From Rivularia sp. PCC 7116 (GTDB taxonomy: Bacteria > Cyanobacteriota > Cyanobacteriia > Cyanobacteriales > Nostocaceae), in contig NC_019678.1 of NCBI RefSeq assembly GCF_000316665.1, forward strand, positions 7,287,001-7,351,000: a DNA stretch of 64,000 nucleotides, read 5' to 3'. Numbering within the stretch: position 1 is the stretch's first letter; every line of letters starts with the position of its first letter. This document shows positions 46,501-53,153 of this stretch, in pieces. The position numbers and the translations under genes were made by a program. Below the pieces are notes generated by a model that worked only from the letters and a program-made list of their open reading frames with translations, ran no database searches and was not told the DNA's origin.

Positions 46501-46666
46501 TGCTAAATTTGCCAAAGTCTACTACCAGCGAGGACTAACCAGAATAAAACTTAAAGATAATCAAGGTGCGCGTAAAGATTTGCAAATAGCAGCAGAACTC
46601 TATAATCGAGAAGGAAAGAAAAATGAATATCAGCAAGCGCTAGCGAAGATTAAAGAACTTCAGTAA
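43592..46666 (+). CDS. Exported protein: two trypsin-like domains, TPR array and PDZ domain
   Basis: A 1024-aa protein with a signal peptide (about 1-41). Two trypsin/HtrA-like domains follow. The first (about 50-250) has NRHVLEPG (His), GKDLIQLQF (Asp) and GMSGGPIL (Ser). The second (about 275-500) has TAEHVIR, GSDLALLEF and GMSGGPVL. Both triads look intact. TPR repeats run from about 545 to 870 (PKDSDAIKKLL, PDDSDSYYYRGQTL and similar). A PDZ domain (about 875-965, GVIGINVEINSKTK, LRGKAGTKLSVRVAR) is inserted before the last TPR-like segment. The unusual tandem-protease architecture suggests a periplasmic quality-control or signalling protease. It follows the kinase and COP23 genes. Confidence 0.9.
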   Translation: MKPHRTYFRQSLALIACMGSLLMLPMAESLSISHGKVSAQQPTPQLSPQQIKQLAQSITVKVSSGNNGGSGILLKKSGGVYTVLTNRHVLEPGKPIKLQTSDGKTHRGKVVQGVDFQGKDLIQLQFSSNEKYKVAELGNLATVAINETIYAGGFPFETNPSETQGFVLTTGQVLLIAERALKEGYQIGYDNDIRKGMSGGPILNRYGQLIGINGIHAHPLWGNPYVYEDGSNPTEARRDLMSRYSWGIPILTATSLASKSDSTKAQVPVSKLPPIANEVNNIAEKITVRIDVPNSPECSGSGVIIAKKQNTYTVLTAEHVIREDVKCDRRVLSLVTHDNRSYPIQVNDNSVKTAPGSDLALLEFNSNQTYDVATLADYQQGQNIGFVFISGWIGSESNSSSPQREFTAGFLTPKELGLFLAKNPLSLEYGYSLFYTNMTHKGMSGGPVLDTRGRVIGIHGKAEKQEIKDKAGRNRLIPLGFSLGIPMSKFVSWAQQVGITSVLRVETSVPPALTKKERNDIRQALLQVKKLGDNADAIDWLNYGWEVFLSNGSESEAIKAVDRAIQNKPDFYQAWYLRGLMNGLDKKSLKDFEKAISIEPKFTPAWRIRGFTLFHLDQYPEALSSFEQLVKIDSKDVSANTFRSLILLSQGNFTEALDIANLAFANSRNPDAWMYLVRAFALVANGDSKRAMANLDEAVRLNPEFMKGYVYSTRGNLRSQQGDLKGALADFNEAVLFEPEKVDYLKKRADIRSQLKDYKGAIADYTEAVRLNPKDSDAIKKLLVIRIEQKDFNGAITDLNKFISLNPKNIDAIKARGVVRFAQKDYENALADFNEVIRLKPDDSDSYYYRGQTLTQLNNYQAAVENYNQILHTEKFDGVIGINVEINSKTKVATVTQVKDNYSAQKQGIKVGDQILVVDGKSTKNMSLKQVVDLLRGKAGTKLSVRVARSGNNKLDFNLTRIELATTDIDAKFAKVYYQRGLTRIKLKDNQGARKDLQIAAELYNREGKKNEYQQALAKIKELQ

Positions 46667-46815
46667 TAATCTAAGTTGTAATTGTACCTTCCCCGAATAT
46701 CTCTATATTTGTTCAGATATTGGATGTAAAATCCCTATAAAAAAGATGTCGGGTTACAGTGCTATTACTCATTTTTGATTGAAAATGATTGTTTTTTTAG
46801 TCCTATTCATCTGAT

Positions 46816-47009
46816 ATCTTGCACCATTCTTGATTAGCCCCAAAACCCACCTTGTAAGCCGAAGGCTTTCTCGCAGAGAAATAAATTTCAAGGCTAATAT
46901 ACAAAGTACGTTAAAACGCACTAAAACCCATACCCAGTCTGATTTATCAGACTTTGTGTATTAGCCTGAGAATTTATGAATACGGCGGTTGTTGAGAATG
47001 GTGCAAGAT
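46816..47009. mobile_element. MITE-like element, 194 bp with 15-bp perfect ends
   Basis: ATCTTGCACCATTCT and AGAATGGTGCAAGAT bound a non-coding segment. It contains a further hairpin, AGTCTGA-TTTA-TCAGACT (46936-46953). No clear target duplication is visible. Non-coding, short and with terminal inverted repeats, it fits a miniature transposable element. Confidence 0.65.
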
Positions 47010-47254
47010 GTGAGCCTCCGATGAAGGTTAAAGGTCGAAAGTCAAAGGTGTTAAAATCCTTCACAACAAATGAAACTAACCCTTTTTTTTACTTTGGCTA
47101 AAAGCTTTACTGTATAAGGGTTTAAAAATGTGTTAATTAGGAGATTCATAGGACTTTTGCTATTAGCCGGGGAATGGCATTCCCCGGTGGGTTGCGGTAA
47201 AAACTTATTAAATTAAATCCAATCGACTACTAGCTAGCTGAATACATATTAGAA

Positions 47255-47345
47255 AATGGTGCGTTACGGCATTTTTTAGTACTTTTTATAGATTATTTTA
47301 TATTTTGAGTTTTATTTTTACGTTAATGGTGCGTTACGGCATTTT
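47255..47345. repeat. Direct repeat of AATGGTGCGTTACGGCATTTT, 70-bp period
   Basis: The 21-bp word occurs at 47255-47275 and 47325-47345. Its reverse-type partner, GCCGTAACACACCCTAC, follows at about 47380. It belongs to the dispersed GCGTTACG repeat family of the window. Confidence 0.8.
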
Positions 47346-47431
47346 CTAAATGGTAATTTATTGATGTCAGGTATTTGAGCCGTAACACACCCTACAATTA
47401 TTTTTCTATTACCTATTTCCATAAAATAAAA

Positions 47432-47452
47432 AGACGTAGCACTGCTACGTCT
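47432..47452 (-). terminator. Intrinsic terminator of the DUF3727-ruvX-GNAT operon
   Basis: Read on the minus strand: AGACGTAGCA, one base, TGCTACGTCT, then TTTTTATTTTAT. A perfect 10-bp stem followed by a T-run, 44 bp past the DUF3727 stop, is a good intrinsic terminator. Confidence 0.8.
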
Positions 47453-47495
47453 CTACATTATTTCCTGCAAAAAATAACTACAATTTCAACAATTA

Positions 47496-48068
47496 CTATT
47501 CAACCTCATTAAAAAGAAGCTCTTCTAATAACGGTTGAAATTCGCGGAATTCTTCAGGTGAAAGTAATTCCGGCTTGCCTTCAGAGTTAATACGAGCAAA
47601 AAATAGTAAAGGATCTAAAGGAGTATAAATTGCGTATTCTTGTTCTTCCCAATAAAAACTTGCTAGTAACTGTAATTGCTCTGGTTCTAAATCTGCCTCT
47701 TCGTCTTCGATTTCTAAGGTAAAAATATCCGACTCTTCTACAGTCGGCAAATCACCGGCTGCTGTTAAAGCATAAGCCGTATTTTTTAACACTAAATTCT
47801 GCTCGGATAAAACAGCCTGAGCAGTGCTAAAAATCTTTTCTATTGTGAAATCATCTTCTACAAGAACGGCTTCTTCTCCGTCACCGTCTGTTTGCCAAGC
47901 GAAAATTTCTACAGGTGAGTCAGCAGGAAGCAATAAAAAGTACTCTTGCTCATCTACTTCAAGGGAATGCTCGACATAACATTCAAGTGACCTTCCAGTT
48001 TCATCAGTTAAAGTGATGGAACTTTGATTGGAACGCTCGTTTTCTTCAGGAAATTGAGATGGATACAT
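47496..48068 (-). CDS. DUF3727 (DUF1292-like) domain protein
   Basis: A 190-aa very acidic soluble protein of a family found in cyanobacteria and plastids. It has two related halves: ITLTDETGRSLECYVEHSLE ... YFLLLPADSPVEIF (about 20-60) and LQLLASFYWEEQEYAIYTPLDP (about 130-155). Both resemble DUF1292 units (Y-x-L-x-P-x-D/x-P). A TTG at 48086 would add six residues; the ATG at 48068 is preferred. It is the third gene after the GNAT protein and ruvX on the minus strand and is followed by a strong terminator. Function is unknown. Confidence 0.85.
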   Translation of the reverse strand: MYPSQFPEENERSNQSSITLTDETGRSLECYVEHSLEVDEQEYFLLLPADSPVEIFAWQTDGDGEEAVLVEDDFTIEKIFSTAQAVLSEQNLVLKNTAYALTAAGDLPTVEESDIFTLEIEDEEADLEPEQLQLLASFYWEEQEYAIYTPLDPLLFFARINSEGKPELLSPEEFREFQPLLEELLFNEVE

Positions 48069-48229
48069 AGCCGAGTAAAAGAACAAAGATTAATACCAGC
48101 TTGAAAAATAGATTGCTCTATCGTTCAGCAACAAATTCTTCACCGTAACATACTGACGATAGAAAAATGCTGACTCTTGCTTCCCCACTAGAATATCACG
48201 TCAAAAGCTTTTAAAATTAAGCGTTTTTT

Positions 48230-48742
48230 TTAACTTTCTGTTTTTTGCTGTCGTCTAATATCTAGCCATTGTTGCAGAATTAATGCTGCTGCTTTTCTAT
48301 CAACTAACCCTTTATTACGTGAAGGAGAGCGTTTTTCAGCAATAATCATTTGTTTTGCTTGATACGATGTTAAGCGCTCATCTACGTATTCTACGGGTAA
48401 TTTCAAAATCGCAGTTAGGCTTTTAGTAAATTTCTGCACTTGACGAGCTTGAAACCCCAAAGAACCATCCATAGAATAAGGTAGCCCAACTACCAAAATT
48501 TCTACTTCCCTTTCCTGGATTATTTGCTTAATTTGCTCGACATCTTGCAAAAAAGTTGTACGATGTACTGTCGTAAGTCCAGTAGCAATCAAACCAGTGC
48601 GATCGCACCCTGCTATACCAATCCGTTTTCGACCTACATCCAATCCTAAAGCGGATATGTATGAAGTTCGATTTGTGCTTTTTGGAGTTTGAGAAGATAT
48701 TTCATCATTTACTTCATCTCCTCTTCCCTCTTGCGGAACCAA
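48230..48742 (-). CDS. ruvX: RuvX/YqgF putative Holliday-junction resolvase
   Basis: A 170-aa RNase H-fold protein. The first catalytic motif is ALGLDVGRKRIGIAG, the second EILVVGLPYSMDGSLG, and YVDERLTSYQAK carries the conserved E/D-rich third block. The C-terminal DRKAAALILQQWLD gives the last Asp. YqgF is linked to pre-16S rRNA maturation and possibly recombination. The N-terminus is extended by about 30 low-complexity residues from a TTG; no ATG is present upstream of the core, so the start is uncertain. It begins 4 bp after the stop of the GNAT gene, implying translational coupling. Confidence 0.9.
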   Translation of the reverse strand: MVPQEGRGDEVNDEISSQTPKSTNRTSYISALGLDVGRKRIGIAGCDRTGLIATGLTTVHRTTFLQDVEQIKQIIQEREVEILVVGLPYSMDGSLGFQARQVQKFTKSLTAILKLPVEYVDERLTSYQAKQMIIAEKRSPSRNKGLVDRKAAALILQQWLDIRRQQKTES

Positions 48743-48746
48743 ATTA

Positions 48747-50003
48747 TTACTCCTGTGGGTTATCGGTAGAAGGGTTTGTGTTATTTCCTTCTACATTACC
48801 TTTTTGATAGGGTAAAGCAATATTATCTTTAGATAATTTAGATAATTTGTTTAGTTTTGCTCTTTCTAACATCTGCCGCCTTTTTTCCTGCTTCCACAAC
48901 ATTCCCCCAGGTATGGGTTTTCGTGCTGGCTGCAATCCTTGGAGCATTTCTGGTAGCTGAATTCCTTCTAAAGAAACGAATTTCGATTCCCGAACTTTGT
49001 GCCATACGGAACGAGACATAATTAATGTGTGTTCTATACGACTTGCTCCGATTTGCTCCAGATATTCTTCTCCTTCCGGTTGATAATCTGCTGAAGCAAC
49101 TTTCAGGGAAGAAGACGGAAAATCCTGTGTAATACGAGCCATCTGAGATAGTAGCTCTGGATACAACCAAGTATATGCAGGGTGAACCGTCAAAGTCGCA
49201 ACGTGTGGTGTTTCTCCCTTACGATCAATTCTTAATTGAAAATAACCAATGGCTGCTTTTCTTTGTGGTTCAAAGACATAACCGCTAACTATTTCTGATT
49301 TTGTCAACCATTGTTTAACTGCATCAGCTAAAGCTCCGATTAAACCAGTTTTAAAATCATGAGTTTGGCGATCGAAGACTTGACGCACCAAAGGCGGCAT
49401 TGATGCGGTATCAAGTTGATACAACAACTGAGCATCTGCATTACTAACGGGTAGCAGATTGGGTAAATCTGGTTCGGCTTGCGCTAATGACGCTAGTAAT
49501 TCTGGTTCAACTTCCCAATATGTCATTTCAGCCAAACGCTGAAATCCGTTTTGCCGATAAAGCGCCAAAGCTTCTTTATCATTAACATTTGCTTCCAAGA
49601 TCCAGGTACGAGCTTCTAAAATCGATTCAAAACAGTAGCGCAGAAGTTGAGAACCAATTGCTTGTTTATTCACGCATTTCTCTAGCATTACCCTGTCTAC
49701 GCGCCAGGTACTGCGTGTTTTATTAAATGGGGATACCTGAATAATCCCTAGCATAGTGCGTCCCTGTTCGGCTACATAAGCACAAAGACGATGCTGCAAA
49801 GGGTTGGGAAACCAACTTAAAAATTTAAATAGTCCAAAATTACGACGCAGCTTTCGCTCCTGCTGCGTCGCAAAATGTTCTTCGTTAGGTTTTTGAGCGG
49901 CGAATGACTCTTGGGAAAGACGCTCGATATCATCCAAGTCCCTATATTGGACTGGTCGAATAACGATATTAATATTTTGGGAAAGTAGTGATGTCATTTT
50001 CAT
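48747..50003 (-). CDS. GNAT family N-acetyltransferase
   Basis: A 418-aa protein. The N-terminal GNAT domain (about 10-175) starts IVIRPVQYRDLDDIERLSQE. It has the acetyl-CoA-binding region VDRVMLEKCVNKQAIGSQLLRYCFE and the C-terminal NVNDKEALALYRQNGFQRLAEM. A second half (about 180-370) may be a degenerate second GNAT-like fold (RKAAIGYFQLRIDRKGETPH, VATLTVHPAYTWLYPELLSQ). The tail is basic and low complexity. It is the first gene of the operon with ruvX and DUF3727. The substrate is unknown. The start has a second ATG two codons in. Confidence 0.85.
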   Translation of the reverse strand: MKMTSLLSQNINIVIRPVQYRDLDDIERLSQESFAAQKPNEEHFATQQERKLRRNFGLFKFLSWFPNPLQHRLCAYVAEQGRTMLGIIQVSPFNKTRSTWRVDRVMLEKCVNKQAIGSQLLRYCFESILEARTWILEANVNDKEALALYRQNGFQRLAEMTYWEVEPELLASLAQAEPDLPNLLPVSNADAQLLYQLDTASMPPLVRQVFDRQTHDFKTGLIGALADAVKQWLTKSEIVSGYVFEPQRKAAIGYFQLRIDRKGETPHVATLTVHPAYTWLYPELLSQMARITQDFPSSSLKVASADYQPEGEEYLEQIGASRIEHTLIMSRSVWHKVRESKFVSLEGIQLPEMLQGLQPARKPIPGGMLWKQEKRRQMLERAKLNKLSKLSKDNIALPYQKGNVEGNNTNPSTDNPQE

Positions 50004-50555
50004 CTCTGTCCGCTATTAAGCCTTAAATATAATGTAAGTACTAAGAAGTGCTGCAATCATATTAACGGCTTTACGCAGTTAGCCGTTGCGCCAAAAGAGT
50101 GATTTTCCTAACTTCATAATTAAAAACAGTCCTCAGAGAGAATACTTGTAAACATTCTCTATAGGAACTGTTCTCATTGTATTTTAATTTTGGTTGCACA
50201 CCTAAACTTATCTACGATTCGGGAACACCTTCGGTGAACGAGTGAGTATAGGTTTCTCAGCGACTCGTCTTTGACGACAGAAACTGAGCTTTTAATCCGT
50301 ATGCCCCACGGACTTTTGCGTACACAAATATAAATATCTTAGTTTGTAGGCTGCACTTCTGCTGTTAATTTTGCATTACACCTACATTGTCCTATTTTAC
50401 CATAAATCTGGTTAGTCTAACGAGTCACTCCGCGAACGTAATTCACCAGCGAAAATACGGTGTAGCTATGCTTCCCGCGTTCCGACGCGTCCCAATACCT
50501 CCCTTTGGATAGTTATGGAACTTTTTACAATTAACTGTTAAGTTTTGTCTAACCT
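50004..50555. other. Spacer with hairpins and dispersed repeats
   Basis: About 550 bp without a visible gene. It holds a long hairpin (50125-50172). It also holds dispersed-repeat words (GGAACACCTTCGGTGAACGA, CGACTCGTCTTTGACGAC, CCGCGTTCCGACGCGTCC) between about 50205 and 50500. Confidence 0.65.
50125..50172 (-). terminator. Long interrupted hairpin followed by T-run on the minus strand
   Basis: AACAGT, CCT, AGAGAAT pair with ATTCTCT, AGG, ACTGTT around a ten-base loop. On the minus strand the sequence continues TTTTTAATTATG. It lies 122 bp upstream of the GNAT-ruvX operon, so it may be a leader attenuator, or a terminator for upstream transcripts. Confidence 0.5.
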
Positions 50556-50756
50556 TTAGATTACTTGTCGAGAAATAACTTTTTCAAAATCAGCCTGAGT
50601 TTGATGAAGTAATTCTCCTCGACTGTCATCTGAATTCTGTTTTAGGCTTGGAACCAGATTACGAGCCTGGAGAGTCATGTGAAACTGTAAATGAGCAACA
50701 TATTCGCTGAACTCTTCACGCGCTCCTTGATTACTTGTAAAGGTATTGGATTCCAT
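50556..50756 (-). CDS. Small hypothetical protein (66-68 aa)
   Basis: A short soluble protein starting MESNTFTSNQGAREEFSEYV and continuing with an amphipathic helix-rich body (HLQFHMTLQARNLVPSL ... TQADFEKVISRQV). AAGGAGA lies 11 bases before the ATG at 50756 and 5-6 bases before an alternative TTG at 50762, so translation is well supported. No family is recognised. It lies between the pentapeptide-repeat gene and the GNAT operon, on the same strand as both. Confidence 0.7.
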   Translation of the reverse strand: MESNTFTSNQGAREEFSEYVAHLQFHMTLQARNLVPSLKQNSDDSRGELLHQTQADFEKVISRQVI

Positions 50757-50917
50757 TGCCAAAGGGTTCTCCTTATTTGATGACGACGCTTATAGAGCAT
50801 ATCAGAAATCCAAATCAAATATATTTCTTTCGCAATGAACTTTAATGCTTTCCTGGCTAAAAGTGAAGAAGTGTAAAGCCTTCAGCGTCTCGATCTTGTG
50901 AATACAAGCAAAAAAAG

Positions 50918-52639
50918 TTAAGAAAGTCTAAATTTATCTTTTAAAGCTTCTGGAACATTTAATGCTTTGTCTAAACCCCGAACACGATCCCATTCTAAAT
51001 TTTCATTCCAAGTAGCATTTTCCAGATTAGCTTCATTAAAATCTACATTACTAAGAATTGCATAGCTAATATTACTGTCGCTCAAGTCAGCACCGCTAAA
51101 AATCGCTCCAGTTAGGTTACTACCACTAAGATTTGCATTACTTAAATTTGCATAACTCAAATCGGTACCTAACAAAACCGCGTCGCTGAGATCGGCGCTG
51201 CTTAAATTAGCTTCATTCAGACTTACTCCACTCAAATCGGCTTCATTTAAAATGACTTGACTTAAATCTACACCTCCAAGATCGGCACCTAAGATAATTG
51301 CTCCTTGCAAGTTTGCTCCCCCTAAATTTGCACTGTTAAGCTTGGCATAGCTGAGATCTGCCGCAATCAAAATGGCTTCCTTTAAATTGGTTCCGAACAT
51401 TAACGAATCGCTCAGGTTTGTACCTCTGAGCGTGGAACCCCTAAGATTAACACCGCTTAAATCTGCCCTACATAAATCGGCATAGCTTAATTCCACGCCT
51501 ATTAGATCCGCATCGCTTAAATTAGCGCCGAAAAAGATAGAATTTTTTAAATTAGCACCGCTTAAAACCGCATCTCTAATATTTGCACTAGTTAGATTGG
51601 CACCAGTTAAATTGGCACCAGCTAAATTTGCTCCAGTCAGATTTGCATCACCCAAATTTGCTCCCGTTAAGTTGGCTCCGCTTAAATCCGCACCGCTTAA
51701 ATTACAGTGAGTTAAGTCGCAATCAGTCAGATTTGCTTCTCGAAAATCGGCACCGCTTAAATTCGCATCGCCAAGATTAGCACTCCTAAGTTTTATCTTC
51801 TTACCTTGTACCCCTGTAAGGTTAGCATCCCCTAGATAAGCACCATTCAGCTTTGCATGACTCAAATTTGCACCTGTGAGATTGGCATCTCCTAAGTAAA
51901 CGTTTTCTAAAAAAGCACCTTTGAGAAATTCGCCGACTACATTAGTAAAATTACCAATCCCAATAGAATCACTATAGTTAATTACTCGTAAGAGGGTAGA
52001 TGTAAAAAAATGTTCGCTATCGGGCTTGTCCGAAGAATAAAAAGCAATTTTATCCTGTAGATGATGATTTTGCTCTCGTATAACTTGATGAATTTCCAAG
52101 AGCAAAATCATCACATTCAAACCCGTATTTATATCTAGTTCCCGCAGACGGATAGCAATATTTTGTGACTGTAGCTGCAACATCTGTTGCTGAGGCAAGT
52201 TATTATCTGGTGCAGCATCAATAAATTCACCATCACACCACCGACGATAAAAATTTTCTAATTTTTCAAACAGAATAACTGGGTTTTCTTTGTCGCGAGC
52301 CATAAACTGCGCGATCGCAGATTCAACGACTTCCGGTTTTAAGGTAACATTTCCCAACAAAGCATAAATATGCTTGTAAAACTGTCTTCGATCCACGTTG
52401 GATGCAAAATCATTGCTTGCTTGCGCCCATTCAATTAAACTTGCTTCTAGTTTTTTCTTAAAACTAGATGAGAGCAAATTATCTTCAAAAGACTCTACTT
52501 GTTTTGAAGGCAACCGATCGGCAATTGTGGCGATTTCAATTGCCCTACTTTCTCCAGTTGCTGTATGAGGCACCTCTTCCAATCGCGATTGCCTCAAGCA
52601 ATTTCTCCAAAGCTGCTTGAGAAATTCTATTTGCAACAT
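50918..52639 (-). CDS. Pentapeptide-repeat protein
   Basis: A 573-aa protein. The N-terminal about 230 residues form a helical domain found on other cyanobacterial pentapeptide proteins (WAQASNDFASNVDRRQFYKH, FYRRWCDGEFIDAAP). From about 240 to 550 it is a long array of A(D/N)LxX pentapeptides, more than 50 units, such as ANLTGANLGDANLTGANLAG. This folds as a right-handed quadrilateral beta-helix. The function of such proteins in cyanobacteria is mostly unknown. The repetition is in the protein and is only partly preserved in the DNA. It ends WNENLEWDRVRGLDKALNVP, a common cap. Confidence 0.93.
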   Translation of the reverse strand: MLQIEFLKQLWRNCLRQSRLEEVPHTATGESRAIEIATIADRLPSKQVESFEDNLLSSSFKKKLEASLIEWAQASNDFASNVDRRQFYKHIYALLGNVTLKPEVVESAIAQFMARDKENPVILFEKLENFYRRWCDGEFIDAAPDNNLPQQQMLQLQSQNIAIRLRELDINTGLNVMILLLEIHQVIREQNHHLQDKIAFYSSDKPDSEHFFTSTLLRVINYSDSIGIGNFTNVVGEFLKGAFLENVYLGDANLTGANLSHAKLNGAYLGDANLTGVQGKKIKLRSANLGDANLSGADFREANLTDCDLTHCNLSGADLSGANLTGANLGDANLTGANLAGANLTGANLTSANIRDAVLSGANLKNSIFFGANLSDADLIGVELSYADLCRADLSGVNLRGSTLRGTNLSDSLMFGTNLKEAILIAADLSYAKLNSANLGGANLQGAIILGADLGGVDLSQVILNEADLSGVSLNEANLSSADLSDAVLLGTDLSYANLSNANLSGSNLTGAIFSGADLSDSNISYAILSNVDFNEANLENATWNENLEWDRVRGLDKALNVPEALKDKFRLS

Positions 52640-53153
52640 TTGTATATATTAATACGAGGATAGTACTGACCTAAATTAGCTTACCCGGATATGTTTCAGA
52701 ACTCAGTAGGTTTTTAAACAAAAATAAACTAGTATTATTTACTACGACTAACTAATCTATAATTGAGTATAATAACGGCTATTAAACCGTATTTATGTAA
52801 ATTTTCCTCCTGTTTTAACTAGAAAATCTATTTGAATCATTTTTCGTTTATAAAAAACGGAATTTTCCGGATTTGATTGTTATACTAACTTTCCTGTATA
52901 TTTTCTGCTGAGTTTTTCCGTTCAATACTTACTGCTTGCGACACAAGCAATTGTTAGGAAGAATACTACAGTAAAAAGGGACAAAAAATTAAGAAATGTC
53001 ATATTAATCTGACCTAAAAAGTTTTCTGCTTGATATTAGACATTTAATATATCTTTCAGTTCTAATGACGAGCATGGGAGAGAGAGATACTCTCGCAGGA
53101 GGCTCTGTAAGCATTGCAAATGAATTAGGCTAAGTAGCCCGGAGATTATTCGG
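52640..53153. other. Spacer between divergent genes (514 bp)
   Basis: AT-rich with no gene visible. It must carry the promoters of the divergent pentapeptide and metalloprotease genes. GAGAGAGATACTCTC near 53080 is a small palindrome. A GGAG ribosome site at 53141 precedes the metalloprotease ATG by nine bases. Confidence 0.5.

Larger units (their letters stand above)
46667..47495. other. Repeat-rich spacer (830 bp)
   Basis: No gene is visible. It holds a MITE-like element (46816-47009), a direct repeat of 21 bp (47255 and 47325), other dispersed words (GTCGGGTTACAG, GTAACACACCCTAC), and a terminator at its end. All are listed separately. Confidence 0.7.
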
